64,000 bases of DNA from assembly GCA_001874305.1 (NCBI GenBank), contig MPCU01000003.1:186001-250000 (forward strand), in the 5' to 3' direction. Shown here piece by piece: positions 1-8,901 of the stretch. The translations under genes were made by a program, and so were the position numbers. Origin of the DNA: Bacteriovorax sp. MedPE-SWde (GTDB lineage: Bacteria; Bdellovibrionota; Bacteriovoracia; Bacteriovoracales; Bacteriovoracaceae). Under the pieces are notes generated by a model, which did not search any database, was not told where the DNA came from, and was given only the letters and a program-made list of their open reading frames with translations. Each line of letters begins with the position of its first letter. Position 1 is the stretch's first letter.

Positions 1-122
1 AAGTCTCTGCTATCAACACCAATAATTTTACTATTTGGATGGTTTTGTCCAAGTAGACCACAGAGAATATTTGAGAGACCACCACTTGCGCCAATGATGA
101 GAATAGTTTCTGAATTCTTCAT
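1..122 (-). CDS. NAD(P)-binding SDR/epimerase-like protein (partial, N-terminus only)
   Basis: Only the first 40 residues are in the window; the gene runs off the left edge. They show a Rossmann start: a short beta strand, the glycine-rich turn GASGGLS at residues 11-17, a helix, and a second strand ending in an acidic residue (GVDSRD) that would bind the adenosine ribose of NAD. This matches extended short-chain dehydrogenases/epimerases. The ATG lies 1 nt after the stop of the upstream acyltransferase gene, and its ribosome site GGAG lies inside that gene's last codons, so the two are translated from one message. A joint role in lipid or envelope metabolism is inference. Substrate cannot be called. 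Confidence 0.6.
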   Translation of the reverse strand, partial: MKNSETILIIGASGGLSNILCGLLGQNHPNSKIIGVDSRD

Positions 123-123
123 T

Positions 124-975
124 TTATTCTCCATGACCATGTCCTTTATTTTCTTTCATTATAGGCCAGAACTCCCTTCTATTGTCGAGCCCATCATCTA
201 TCATGTGCTGAATTTCGGCTTCGATTTGATCTATAAGTGGATCGATTTCAGAATCAGCAGGATCATCACTAATTGCTGTCTCTGGCTTGATTGGTTTTCC
301 AACATATATATCGATAGGAGATGGAAGAGGGAAGTAGTTAGCGCTTAAAGGTAGCGCCGGAAGTCCAAATTTCTTTGCTATTCCCTTTGCTTGATAAACA
401 TAAGGAAAGACTTCTTCTGCACCAACAACTGCAACTGGTAGTATTTCTATTCCGGCCTTTATGGCCATTCTGTAAAAGCCTCGTGTGAACTCTTGTACTT
501 TATAAAAATCTTTGGTGCTCTTGGCTACTCCTCTAACTCCCTCTGGGAAAATTAATAGAGATTCACCTTTTTCTAGTAGGTTCATGCAGTTATCACGATC
601 ACCCAATACGGCACCACATTCATTTGCCCATTTGTTAATAAAAGGCAGGCTTGTAAAAAATCTTTCAACCATGGGCCTTAAAATACGAGAAGGTTTAATC
701 TCCATTGAGAAAGCAGTTCCTATTAGGAGTCCGTCAATAGCGATCTGACCACTATGGTTAGAAACGACCATATATTGTTTGTCTTGAACATTTTCTTTTC
801 CGAACAGTCTCACCTTGAAGTAATTCTTATAAAGCGGATAAATATATTTGATATTATTGCAGGCTTTTCTAAGGTTTAGGCCCCAGGCATCCTCACGTTC
901 ACCATAGCGAACAACTAATTCATTAAAGACATTGTCGATTTCTTTCTTGTCTTCTTTAGTCAGAATTGGAAGCAT
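124..975 (-). CDS. lysophospholipid acyltransferase family protein (PlsC-like)
   Basis: The 283-residue protein carries the glycerolipid acyltransferase signatures: NHSGQIAID near residue 73 (catalytic His and Asp spaced as in the NHSGG-type subgroup rather than the classic HX4D) and FPEGVRG near residue 144, which binds the phosphate of the acceptor. Family members move acyl chains onto lysophospholipids or related acceptors at the inner membrane. There is no strong N-terminal membrane anchor. It is followed after 1 nt by an SDR-like gene, so the pair probably acts in one lipid pathway. Which acceptor is used cannot be read from sequence. Confidence 0.8.
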   Translation of the reverse strand: MLPILTKEDKKEIDNVFNELVVRYGEREDAWGLNLRKACNNIKYIYPLYKNYFKVRLFGKENVQDKQYMVVSNHSGQIAIDGLLIGTAFSMEIKPSRILRPMVERFFTSLPFINKWANECGAVLGDRDNCMNLLEKGESLLIFPEGVRGVAKSTKDFYKVQEFTRGFYRMAIKAGIEILPVAVVGAEEVFPYVYQAKGIAKKFGLPALPLSANYFPLPSPIDIYVGKPIKPETAISDDPADSEIDPLIDQIEAEIQHMIDDGLDNRREFWPIMKENKGHGHGE

Positions 976-1099
976 GTTTTTCCTTAGATATCTATTAAGT
1001 TACTGAATCTCTTCAATTTTAACAAAAGCAGACCCCTGCACAAAGCAGGCACAATGTGCTAAAATACTTAGTAGAAAAATACTATAATTTGAGGAATAT

Positions 1100-1405
1100 A
1101 TGCAAAAAGATGAATGGAAAAAGAAACTACATGGTCTAATGCGTGGTTGTCAGGATGAACTATCTAAAGCAACAAATATTGGTAAGAAAATGATTACCGC
1201 GTCTCAAACTAATTCAAACTTGCAAGATAGCTACATTGAGCTTGGTAAGCTTGCGGCGAAGCACCTTGAAGCTGGAATATTAGAATGGGAAAATCCAAGA
1301 GTAGATGAGCTTTTGGAAGAAATAGAACTTCATAAGAAAGATCTACAATCTATCGAGTCTGAAGTTCAAAAAATTAAAGCACAGTCAGACTCTGAATCTG
1401 ATTAA
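1100..1405 (+). CDS. small coiled-coil protein of unknown function
   Basis: I do not recognise this 101-residue protein. It is highly charged, has no signal peptide or membrane segment, and its second half (roughly residues 60-95) is a heptad-like run of Leu/Ile with Glu and Lys that suggests a coiled coil. The ATG is preceded by GAGG at a suitable distance. Its stop codon interlocks with the stop of engB on the other strand, a 4-nt overlap at 1402-1405. Confidence 0.6.
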   Translation: MQKDEWKKKLHGLMRGCQDELSKATNIGKKMITASQTNSNLQDSYIELGKLAAKHLEAGILEWENPRVDELLEEIELHKKDLQSIESEVQKIKAQSDSESD

Positions 1406-2070
1406 GAAGACCTTTGCTGCGTTTGATTTAAAAGAAAATTTACAACAGAAGTTTCAAGCGTAGGGATACCTGTTTTCTTTTCGGCAGATACGAAATGTAC
1501 TTGTTCTACCCAGTCAGATTCTTTATAGATTTGCGGCTTAAGTTTATTAAGTGCTGATCTTTCTTTCTGAGTTTTTAGTTTATCTAGTTTATTAAAAACC
1601 ATAAAAGTATTAAATCCGTACGGTTCTAAATACTTCTTAAACTCTTTGTCACTATCTTGATTTGGATGTCTTGCATCTTGGAGATTCAACATAAGAACAT
1701 CGTCTCCAGCATTTTCAAAGAATGTATGCATTAGCTTTTGCCAGTGACTCTTCATTTCTTTTGAAACTTTTGCATGTCCATACCCTGGTAGGTCAAATAG
1801 CCAGTAAGTCGGTCCGTCTTCTACAGGCTTTCCATTAAGTTCTAACTTAAATTCAAAGATATTAATTTCTCTCGTTCTCCCTGGAGTCTTAGAGATATTT
1901 GCTGTCTTATTTCCAAAAAGTGAGTTTATTGAACTCGACTTTCCTACATTTGAGCGTCCAATCATACTAACACCAATAACATTTTCAGCGCGAAGCCAAT
2001 CTTCCAATTGGTTTGGGTCGCTCATTCCATATCTGAATTTTGTTGATGCTTTTGATATTTTGTAATCCAT
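1402..2070 (-). CDS. engB: ribosome biogenesis GTP-binding protein EngB/YsxC
   Basis: A TrmE-Era-like GTPase needed for late assembly of the large ribosomal subunit. The protein shows the G1 loop GRSNVGKSS, the switch-I segment TPGRTREIN, the G3 motif DLPGYG, and NKLDK as G4. Length (222 residues) is normal for the family. An ATG at 2106 would give 12 more residues but has no ribosome site, because only an anti-Shine-Dalgarno CCTCC precedes it on this strand. The ATG at 2070 has GGAG seven bases upstream and matches the usual family N-terminus, so I chose it. That leaves 55 bp for divergent promoters shared with the FHA-sigma54 activator gene. Confidence 0.93.
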   Translation of the reverse strand: MDYKISKASTKFRYGMSDPNQLEDWLRAENVIGVSMIGRSNVGKSSSINSLFGNKTANISKTPGRTREINIFEFKLELNGKPVEDGPTYWLFDLPGYGHAKVSKEMKSHWQKLMHTFFENAGDDVLMLNLQDARHPNQDSDKEFKKYLEPYGFNTFMVFNKLDKLKTQKERSALNKLKPQIYKESDWVEQVHFVSAEKKTGIPTLETSVVNFLLNQTQQRSS

Positions 2071-2125
2071 TGATTGCTCCAAATGTCCTATTTGTAGACC
2101 TTTCATTTTAAAAACGGAGGTTTAC

Positions 2126-3361
2126 TTGTCCCTACCACTATCAAAACTAAGTCCAGATGTAAAAGAATCCTTTATATGTATCGGAGATTACATGGAAATA
2201 TTTCCTCTTTTTGGAAGAAAAAAGAAAATTATCTTAAATCGAACGACATGTACCTTTAGAGAAACAGGGATTAATGATTTATGTGTTGGTCCATTAGAAG
2301 TAGCTCTTCCATCAGTAAAGCAAAGTGAAAATAGCTATCAGCTCTCACTACTTGAGGAAGATGTTGAAGTATATAGCATTAGCACTATAAAAGGTGAGTG
2401 CCTTAAAGTTAATGGTAGTTTTTGTAATCAGACTTATCTGCAAAGTGGTGATGAGGTTATTATCGGTCATAATAAGATTAAGTTCTTTAAACAGGAGAAA
2501 GGCGAAAATAGTAAAGTTGATACTCCTGCGATTTATATGAGTAATCTAAACATCCTGATCGAAGGAGAGACTGGAGTTGGTAAGTCCACTCTGGCTAAAG
2601 AGATTCATGAAAAAAGTGGAAACCTGGGGCAATTTGTTCAAATTAACCTCTCTTCTTTTCCTGTTAGTTTGATTGAGTCAGAACTCTTTGGTCACGTAAA
2701 AGGAGCATTCACTGGAGCCGTCAGAGATAAAGAAGGAGCATTTATTCAAGCGAGAGGAGGAACTCTCTTTCTTGATGAAATAGATTCTCTACCATTAGAG
2801 ATTCAAGTTAAACTCCTCCTTTTCCTAGATGACAAGAAAGTGCGACCTGTCGGATCAACAGAGAATATAAAATGCGATACCAGAATAGTCTTTGCTTCCG
2901 GTAGTTGTTTGAAAGGTCTTGTTGGAAAAGGAAGAATGAGAAAAGACTTCTTCTTTCGAGTTACAAGCGGTCATTGCTTAAAGTTACCTGCATTAAGGGA
3001 CTGTTCAAAAACTCTCAACCTTGCTCTTTATAGTTATGAGATGAAAAATGATGTTCTCCTAAGCCAAAGTTTAAAAAAATATATTTCTAAACAAAGGTGG
3101 CCAGGTAATCTCCGTCAACTTTATGGGCATCTTGATAAGAAGAGGGCCCTTAGCAAAAATAGAAAATTAGACTTAGATGAAACTGAATCGGAGCTTATAG
3201 ATATAGAAGTAGAGCTAGACGACAATGTTTTTTTGCTACCCTTTAAAGAGGTTAAGAAACGCTATTTTACTCATGCTTTAAGTAAGTGTCATTCTGACTT
3301 AAACCTCACGGCAAAGAGAATTGGAGTAAGTGTAAATACAGTGAAGAAGTTTACCCGTTAA
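2126..3361 (+). CDS. FHA domain sigma54-dependent transcriptional activator
   Basis: Predicted bacterial enhancer-binding protein. Residues ~35-122 look like an FHA phosphothreonine-binding domain (GDEVIIGHNKIKF near the end). Residues ~140-330 are the AAA+ core with Walker A GETGVGKS at 147-154, an intact GAFTGA sigma54-contact loop at 193-198, Walker B GGTLFLDEI at 211-219, an R-finger region RKDFFFR, and WPGNLRQL in the lid. The C-terminus ends with a Fis-like helix-turn-helix. The linker after LPALRD is shorter than usual. The start is TTG with GGAGG five bases upstream. Signalling would come through a Ser/Thr kinase rather than a receiver domain (family knowledge). The 3' end overlaps the convergent FliL-like gene by 11 nt. 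Confidence 0.88.
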   Translation: MSLPLSKLSPDVKESFICIGDYMEIFPLFGRKKKIILNRTTCTFRETGINDLCVGPLEVALPSVKQSENSYQLSLLEEDVEVYSISTIKGECLKVNGSFCNQTYLQSGDEVIIGHNKIKFFKQEKGENSKVDTPAIYMSNLNILIEGETGVGKSTLAKEIHEKSGNLGQFVQINLSSFPVSLIESELFGHVKGAFTGAVRDKEGAFIQARGGTLFLDEIDSLPLEIQVKLLLFLDDKKVRPVGSTENIKCDTRIVFASGSCLKGLVGKGRMRKDFFFRVTSGHCLKLPALRDCSKTLNLALYSYEMKNDVLLSQSLKKYISKQRWPGNLRQLYGHLDKKRALSKNRKLDLDETESELIDIEVELDDNVFLLPFKEVKKRYFTHALSKCHSDLNLTAKRIGVSVNTVKKFTR

Positions 3362-4241
3362 GGATAGAGTGAATGTAGATTTCTTTTATTTCACCCTTTA
3401 TTTTTAGGTCTTTTATCAACTTGTTAATCTCAGACTTCATCTTCGCTTTTAAGATGTTTTTACCTTCAGCTTTCATAGGAAACGTCGGGATAATTGGTTG
3501 AATCGTTCGATTAAGTCGATCTCTAAGAAGATACTCATTCTCAAAAATAGTGAAGTACTTTGCGATATATCTATTATCTGCTTCAAATGTGAAATCAATT
3601 TTTAAAGATTGCATTCCATTTCTACTTTCAACGTAGACTGGAATGCTTACAGCTGCCAGAGAGATTCTCTGGTTCTTATAGTGTCTATACTTTGATCTCG
3701 CTAGTTTATCCCTATCCATCGTATCAGAGTATGAGTCAGGCTTTCTAACAACCTCTTTAGCTGTCTTATCTTCAATTTCATTTGCTTGTTGAACGACAGT
3801 AATTCCTGTTAAAGAAAATGCAACTGCGGTAATCGTAATAGTTAAAACTGAAGTCGGCTTTAATGTTAAGTACCAAGATTTAATTCTAAATAGGAGAGGT
3901 CCAAAAACGGCCATGACAATAATAGTAATCTTTTGAAAGTTTAAAGACTTCCAGTCATAGCTTTTCGCATTAGAAACAGTTGTAAGTGCTGCCTCTTTAG
4001 AGCTGGCGACTACTTGCTTAGTCTGTCCAACTTTTCCAATTGTCCAGGCCTTCGATCCCTTTATCTTATTTTCAATTTGCTCTTTAGTATTCTTCTTAAG
4101 AGAGAGTGACTTACTCTTTGTTTGAGTGAGAGTGTCTTTAACTTTGTTGGGAGTGAGTTTTGAGACAAGAGATTTGCTAGCATCACTTGTTGATACTAAT
4201 AACTTATTTATAAATGCTTCTATCTTTAACCAAAACTTCAT
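3351..4241 (-). CDS. single-pass membrane protein with FliL-like C-terminal domain
   Basis: A 296-residue protein. Residues 1-100 are a basic, Ser/Thr/Lys-rich cytoplasmic region; residues ~103-150 contain one or two hydrophobic helices (the second around VLTITITAVAFSLTGITVV); the rest is periplasmic. The last ~85 residues resemble the FliL fold: a strand-rich stretch with conserved IDFTFEADN, then LRDRLNRTI, a Lys-rich helix, and a final strand IKEIYIHSIL, comparable to the end of true FliL. It is not in the flagellar operon, where a canonical fliL lies at 58390. The FliL assignment is by eye and only moderately sure. Convergent with the FHA-sigma54 activator. Confidence 0.5.
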   Translation of the reverse strand: MKFWLKIEAFINKLLVSTSDASKSLVSKLTPNKVKDTLTQTKSKSLSLKKNTKEQIENKIKGSKAWTIGKVGQTKQVVASSKEAALTTVSNAKSYDWKSLNFQKITIIVMAVFGPLLFRIKSWYLTLKPTSVLTITITAVAFSLTGITVVQQANEIEDKTAKEVVRKPDSYSDTMDRDKLARSKYRHYKNQRISLAAVSIPVYVESRNGMQSLKIDFTFEADNRYIAKYFTIFENEYLLRDRLNRTIQPIIPTFPMKAEGKNILKAKMKSEINKLIKDLKIKGEIKEIYIHSILNG

Positions 4242-4407
4242 TTGTACCCCAATAACCTTACATTCTTATCGACATTGAGATGCGTATATTTAGTGTTTTG
4301 AGGAAAAATTGACCTCTTTTCTATTATTATAGCAATTCTTTGAAGAGTTATGTCATGAAGTCGAAAAGCATAGAGATTATAGAGAGAGTATTATTTAGGA
4401 GTACAGT

Positions 4408-5055
4408 ATGAAATTTCTTGGTTTATTGGTCTTAGTTAACCTATTTTTAATGAGTTGCGGGCCTATTTCTGTAAATAGATCTTATGTTGATGAGATGGAT
4501 GATAGAGGTAAAGAATATTTAGTTGCTGGTCAAAATTTCGATGCAATTCCAGGGGATACTGGTAATCACCCTTATGCAAGAGAAGATATGATGAAGAGAA
4601 CTCCAAGTCGACATGAAGATTACCCTGAATGGTCTGAAGAACAGAAGATACAAAAAGAGCTTAGTAAGAAGATCTCTAATCTAAGTGAAGAGCAAAAGCT
4701 CTGGTTCAATAGAAATGAACACCTTCTTGGAACAGACTCTCAAAAAATTTACTTTCTGAGCTTGTCGCATGCCGATAGAGAAGAATATTTATCGACAATT
4801 AGCAGCAAAAGAATACGTGGAAATAGTGGTCGTAGAAGACCAGCGTCAAACTTTCGCTACTCACCAAGGGCCAATAGAGAAGTATATCTTGGTATGGGAA
4901 AAGACGAAGTGAGCGGACTTTGGGGCAACCCACACAAGGTAGATGTTGCTGGTAATCCAAGGCTCGAAAATGAGAGATGGACTTTTTACGAAAATGGGAG
5001 AAAAAAGTATATTTATTTCGCTCAAGGTCGTGTTGAAGGCTGGGTTACAGAATAG
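4408..5055 (+). CDS. lipoprotein with BamE/SmpA-like C-terminal domain
   Basis: The N-terminus is a classic lipoprotein signal with lipobox LMSC (Cys17), and residue +2 is Gly. The middle is charged and low in hydrophobics. The last ~55 residues (from GMGKDEVSGLWG) match the SmpA/BamE pattern: a 'G-M-x-x-x-x-V-x-x-x-W-G-x-P' helix, then strands ending in a Trp-rich tail. BamE itself assists the outer-membrane beta-barrel machine, but many unrelated lipoproteins share this fold, so the role is open. An AGGAG site precedes the ATG. It stands alone between divergent and downstream promoters. Confidence 0.65.
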   Translation: MKFLGLLVLVNLFLMSCGPISVNRSYVDEMDDRGKEYLVAGQNFDAIPGDTGNHPYAREDMMKRTPSRHEDYPEWSEEQKIQKELSKKISNLSEEQKLWFNRNEHLLGTDSQKIYFLSLSHADREEYLSTISSKRIRGNSGRRRPASNFRYSPRANREVYLGMGKDEVSGLWGNPHKVDVAGNPRLENERWTFYENGRKKYIYFAQGRVEGWVTE

Positions 5056-5152
5056 ACATTTTTAAGTTATTTTACATATTTAAGTAGTGGAGAGGTTGTA
5101 ATTGGCCAGTGCATAAGATAGAAATGGTCAATATCAAAATAGGGAGAGTTTT

Positions 5153-6031
5153 ATGACCCAAGTTTACTCTATGACAGGGTTTGGGAAGCATGAAGTTGAA
5201 AGCGAAAGCATTCAACTAACTGTTGAAATCAAAAGTGTTAATCATCGTTTTAAAGATATTCGTTTTAAGATGTCTTCATTGTTTACGCCAATAGAGCTTG
5301 AACTTAGAAATCTAATTAACGCTAACTTTAAGCGTGGAAGCTTTGATGTTTTTATAAACTTTAGAAGAGTTGATTCTTCAACACGTTTTGATGATATCGA
5401 TGAAGGTAAAGTTTCAGCATTCATTCAAAAAGTAAAAAATATTGCAACAGCTCAGGGTTTAGATATTGGGGTTCGCCCAACTGAATTTCTTAGATCAGAA
5501 TTTTTAAAAGATAATGATAATACATTTGGAGAAGAGTTAGCAGAGCTCGCAAGAGAAGCTTTTCCAAAAGCACTAGAGGCCTTAAAGTCTTCTCGATCTG
5601 GAGAGGGTGAAAAGCTTGTTACTGTTTTACAAGATCATAGAAAGAAATATGAAGAACACTTTGGTGTTGTTCTTGATCATGCAGATACTTTTCAAGAGAA
5701 AGTAAAAGAAAGACTTCAAAAGAGATTTGAAGAATATCAGACTAGTATGCCAGTTGATGAGCCAAGATTCGTTCAAGAAATTATTTTCTATCTTGAAAAA
5801 ATGGATGTTCATGAAGAGATAAATAGAATTAAGGTTCATCTTTCAAAGTTGGATGATCTATTATCTGCAGGTGGTGAAGTCGGAAGACAAATAGACTTTC
5901 TTATACAAGAGCTTAATCGTGAAACAAATACGACTGGCTCAAAGTCAACGGTTCAAGAAATTTCTGAGACTGTTGTACAAATGAAAGTACAATTAGAGAA
6001 AATTAGAGAACAAGCATTAAATTTAGAATAA
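5153..6031 (+). CDS. yicC: YicC family endoribonuclease
   Basis: The N-terminal MTGFGK motif, the central TRF/DDID stretch and a C-terminal domain ending in QMKVQLEKIREQ.LN are diagnostic of the YicC/YloC family; 292 residues is the normal length. E. coli YicC is a manganese-dependent endoribonuclease involved in small-RNA turnover (family knowledge). It heads an operon with gmk (10-nt gap) and rel (1-nt gap). yicC-gmk-rel linkage is common, usually with rpoZ between gmk and the RelA/SpoT gene; here rpoZ is absent from that slot. GGGAG lies 8 bases before the ATG. Confidence 0.92.
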   Translation: MTQVYSMTGFGKHEVESESIQLTVEIKSVNHRFKDIRFKMSSLFTPIELELRNLINANFKRGSFDVFINFRRVDSSTRFDDIDEGKVSAFIQKVKNIATAQGLDIGVRPTEFLRSEFLKDNDNTFGEELAELAREAFPKALEALKSSRSGEGEKLVTVLQDHRKKYEEHFGVVLDHADTFQEKVKERLQKRFEEYQTSMPVDEPRFVQEIIFYLEKMDVHEEINRIKVHLSKLDDLLSAGGEVGRQIDFLIQELNRETNTTGSKSTVQEISETVVQMKVQLEKIREQALNLE

Positions 6032-6041
6032 AAGAGCAACT

Positions 6042-6605
6042 ATGACCGAAGGTAAAATTATTGTCATTGTCGCTCCATCAGGAACAGGGAAGTCGACTTT
6101 AATTAAACGATTAAAGTCCGAGTACCCACAAATCTTAGAGTCCGTATCTTATACGACTAGAGATGCCCGAGAAGGGGAAGAGGATGGAGTACATTACAAT
6201 TTTGTAAGCGTAGAAAAGTTTATAGATATGAGAGATAAGAGTGGCTTCTTAGAGTGGGCAGAAGTTCATGGTAATTACTATGGAACAGGAAAGGCCTTTG
6301 TACAGAGTCGCTTATCTGAAGGATCATATTTATTATTTGACCTTGATGTTCAAGGAACTGATTCCTTTAAGTCTTTCTTTGAAGAAAAGGCAAAAGTGAT
6401 CTTTATAGCCCCACCATCAGTGGAGGTTTTAGAGAGTCGCTTAAAGGGTCGTGGAACTGAAACTCAAGAGTCTTTAAGGCTGCGTCTTGAAAATGCAAAA
6501 ATGGAATTAAAAAGAAAAGATGATTACGACTTTTGTGTTGTAAACGATGATCTTGAAAGAGCATATAGCGATTTAAAAAATGTTATAGAAGGGATTCTAA
6601 AGTAA
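6042..6605 (+). CDS. gmk: guanylate kinase
   Basis: Phosphorylates GMP to GDP with ATP. The P-loop APSGTGKST is at residues 11-19, followed by the GMP-binding region SYTTRDAREGEEDGVHYNF, typical of bacterial guanylate kinases; 187 residues is slightly short but complete. It sits 10 nt after yicC and 1 nt before rel. Making GDP next to the gene that uses GDP/GTP for (p)ppGpp is a widespread arrangement, and ppGpp can inhibit Gmk in some bacteria. Confidence 0.96.
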   Translation: MTEGKIIVIVAPSGTGKSTLIKRLKSEYPQILESVSYTTRDAREGEEDGVHYNFVSVEKFIDMRDKSGFLEWAEVHGNYYGTGKAFVQSRLSEGSYLLFDLDVQGTDSFKSFFEEKAKVIFIAPPSVEVLESRLKGRGTETQESLRLRLENAKMELKRKDDYDFCVVNDDLERAYSDLKNVIEGILK

Positions 6606-6606
6606 T

Positions 6607-8808
6607 ATGAGTATATTTCAACAAATTGATTTTTCACATGAAAGAGATTTAAACATTGATGAGCTCTGTAAAAGAGTTGAAGCTTACTATCCAGATGCTG
6701 ATTTTGCATTGTTAAGGAAAGCTTACTTCTATGCTGAAAATGCGCACAAAGGTCAAATGAGAAGCTCTGGGGAAGAGTATATCATTCACCCTATTAATGT
6801 TGCAGGAACTCTTGTTAAGCTAAGAATGGACATGGATTCTATAATCTCAGGTCTACTTCATGATGTGGTTGAAGACTGTGATATTAAACCTGAAGAGGTT
6901 GAAGCTGAGTTCTCGACTGAAATTGCTCAAATTGTTGTTGGTCTAACTAAAATATCTAAAATTAAATTTAAAACGAAGGAAGAGTCACAAGCAGAGAACT
7001 TTCGAAAGATGGTTGTGGCGATGGCCAAGGATTTACGAGTTATTATCGTGAAACTTGCAGATAGAATGCATAATATGAGGACTCTGCAATATGTGTCTGA
7101 TGTTAAACAGAGAAAGATTGCTCAAGAAACTCTTGATATATATGTTCCTCTTGCAAGTCGACTTGGTATGAACTCAGTTAAAACTGAGTTGGAAGATATT
7201 TGTCTTCGATTCTTACATCCTGAGATCTATTACAGATTAGCTGAAAAAGTAGCTATGAAAAAAGGTGATAGGGAATCATATATTTCGGATACTATATCGA
7301 CGATTCAAGATAAGCTTCTAGAGTATTCAGTTAAGGCCGAGATTAAAGGAAGACCTAAGCATTTCTATTCTATCTATAAGAAAATGACTGCTAGGGGTGT
7401 GGACTTTGACCAAATTCATGACATCCTTGCATTTAGAGTCAACGTTTCAAATATTACGGAATGTTATAAAGGACTTGGTGTAATTCATTCATCATTTACT
7501 CCGATACCTGGTCGTTTTAAAGACTATATTGCAATACCGAAAGTAAATAATTACCAATCGCTTCATACAACTGTTATAGGTCCACACGCTGAAAGAATTG
7601 AGATTCAAATCAGAACTAGTGATATGGATGAAGTTGCTGAGCGTGGAGTTGCTGCTCACTGGAAATATAAAGAAGGTGTTACAACAGGTGGTAACAAGCT
7701 TGATTGGGTAAAAGATCTTCTCGAGTTTAATCAAAATATTGATAATAATGCAGAATTTATGAGTCACGTTAAAAATGACTTAGATGTTGGAGGAGTTTTT
7801 GTTTTTACTCCAACTGGTGATGTTGTAGAACTTAGATACGGAGCAACTCCACTAGATTTCGCATATACAGTACATACTGAAGTTGGGCACAAATGTGTCG
7901 GTGCAAAAGTTAATGGTCGAATGGTGACCCTTAAGCATACTTTAAAGTCCGGTGACACAATTGAGATTATGACAAGTAAGACACAGACCCCTAATAAGGA
8001 CTGGTTAAATATTGTTAAATCTTCAAAGGCCAAGTCAAAAATTAAGGCATGGCTACTTAGAGTTGAAAGAGATAGAAATATTGAAGTTGGTAAAGAGACA
8101 ATGGAGAAGGCCTTTAAGGTTTTTGGAACGACTCTTAAGGCAGCAACTAAGAAAGGCTATCTTGATCTCATTAAGACATCAATTCACGCTAAGAGTGATG
8201 ATGAAATCTTCATTCACGTTGGATCAGGAAAGCACACAGCTGATAAGTTATTAAATGCAGTGCCAGGAATGAGTACTGAGGTTGATAGCCCAGAAGACTT
8301 TGAAGAAAAATTAAAAGAAATAAATTCTCTATCAAATAAATTAACTAAGACTGCTAAAAGAAAGTCGCATAAAGATGATGCTGTAATCGTAGATGGTATG
8401 GATGACATAATGGTGAGAATGGCCAGATGTTGTAATCCAATACCTGGTGACCCTATCATTGGTTATATTACTCGTGGACGTGGAATCACTATTCACAGGG
8501 GTGATTGTACGAGATTTGACATTGGTGACGTTGGAAGACAAATCCATGTTGAGTGGAACCCTGAATTTAGCTTCAGACACCCCGTTAATGTTAGAGTTTT
8601 AACTCATGATAGACCTGGGATTCTATCTTCTATTTCTAAAGCGATTAATAACCTCGGAGTTAATATCCGTTCTGCAATCGCTAAGTCTATGCAAGATAGA
8701 AAGGGAAGTTTTGTATTTGAAGTAGAGGTTAAGGACTACTCTGAACTCCTTAAAACTATTTCAGGTATTGAGTCTCTCGAAGAAGTAATTTCTGTAACAA
8801 GAATTTAA
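6607..8808 (+). CDS. rel: bifunctional (p)ppGpp synthetase/hydrolase (RelA/SpoT family)
   Basis: The central stringent-response enzyme. Order of domains: HD hydrolase (HDVVED at residues 85-90, metal ligands intact), synthetase (with GRFKDYIA, the RXKD form found in bifunctional Rel/SpoT, and YQSLHTTV), a TGS domain near residue 390-450 (VFVFTPTGDVVEL), a linker with the CCxP motif (ARCCNPIPGD), and a C-terminal ACT domain. Both active sites look intact, so a single enzyme that makes and degrades (p)ppGpp is likely. No second long RelA is present in this window. ATG follows the gmk stop by 1 nt; an inverted repeat 8815-8848 may end the operon. Confidence 0.95.
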   Translation: MSIFQQIDFSHERDLNIDELCKRVEAYYPDADFALLRKAYFYAENAHKGQMRSSGEEYIIHPINVAGTLVKLRMDMDSIISGLLHDVVEDCDIKPEEVEAEFSTEIAQIVVGLTKISKIKFKTKEESQAENFRKMVVAMAKDLRVIIVKLADRMHNMRTLQYVSDVKQRKIAQETLDIYVPLASRLGMNSVKTELEDICLRFLHPEIYYRLAEKVAMKKGDRESYISDTISTIQDKLLEYSVKAEIKGRPKHFYSIYKKMTARGVDFDQIHDILAFRVNVSNITECYKGLGVIHSSFTPIPGRFKDYIAIPKVNNYQSLHTTVIGPHAERIEIQIRTSDMDEVAERGVAAHWKYKEGVTTGGNKLDWVKDLLEFNQNIDNNAEFMSHVKNDLDVGGVFVFTPTGDVVELRYGATPLDFAYTVHTEVGHKCVGAKVNGRMVTLKHTLKSGDTIEIMTSKTQTPNKDWLNIVKSSKAKSKIKAWLLRVERDRNIEVGKETMEKAFKVFGTTLKAATKKGYLDLIKTSIHAKSDDEIFIHVGSGKHTADKLLNAVPGMSTEVDSPEDFEEKLKEINSLSNKLTKTAKRKSHKDDAVIVDGMDDIMVRMARCCNPIPGDPIIGYITRGRGITIHRGDCTRFDIGDVGRQIHVEWNPEFSFRHPVNVRVLTHDRPGILSSISKAINNLGVNIRSAIAKSMQDRKGSFVFEVEVKDYSELLKTISGIESLEEVISVTRI

Positions 8809-8814
8809 TATAAC

Positions 8815-8848
8815 GGCCGTCTATATTAAAGACGGCCATACCTTTTCT
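8815..8848 (+). terminator. probable intrinsic terminator after rel
   Basis: Perfect 8-bp stem GGCCGTCT (8815-8822) / AGACGGCC (8830-8837) with a 7-nt loop, followed by a short T-rich run CCTTTTCT. The U-tract is weak, so termination may be partial. Confidence 0.6.
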
Positions 8849-8879
8849 AAGTCCCTGTAATCATATTCTTTGTTTGGCC

Positions 8880-8900
8880 CTGATATTGCAAAAATATCAG
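8880..8900 (+). promoter_or_regulatory. inverted repeat occupying the translation start region
   Basis: CTGATATT (8880-8887) and AATATCAG (8893-8900) form a perfect 8-bp stem with a 5-nt loop. The second arm ends one base before the ATG of the next gene, just where a Shine-Dalgarno should be, and no SD is visible there. It could be an RNA hairpin or a DNA operator; no T-run follows, so it is not a terminator. Confidence 0.4.
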
Positions 8901-8901
8901 T

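Noticed and set aside
94-348. Plus-strand frame at the left edge
   Set aside because: It is antisense to the acyltransferase gene, hydrophobic by chance and without SD.
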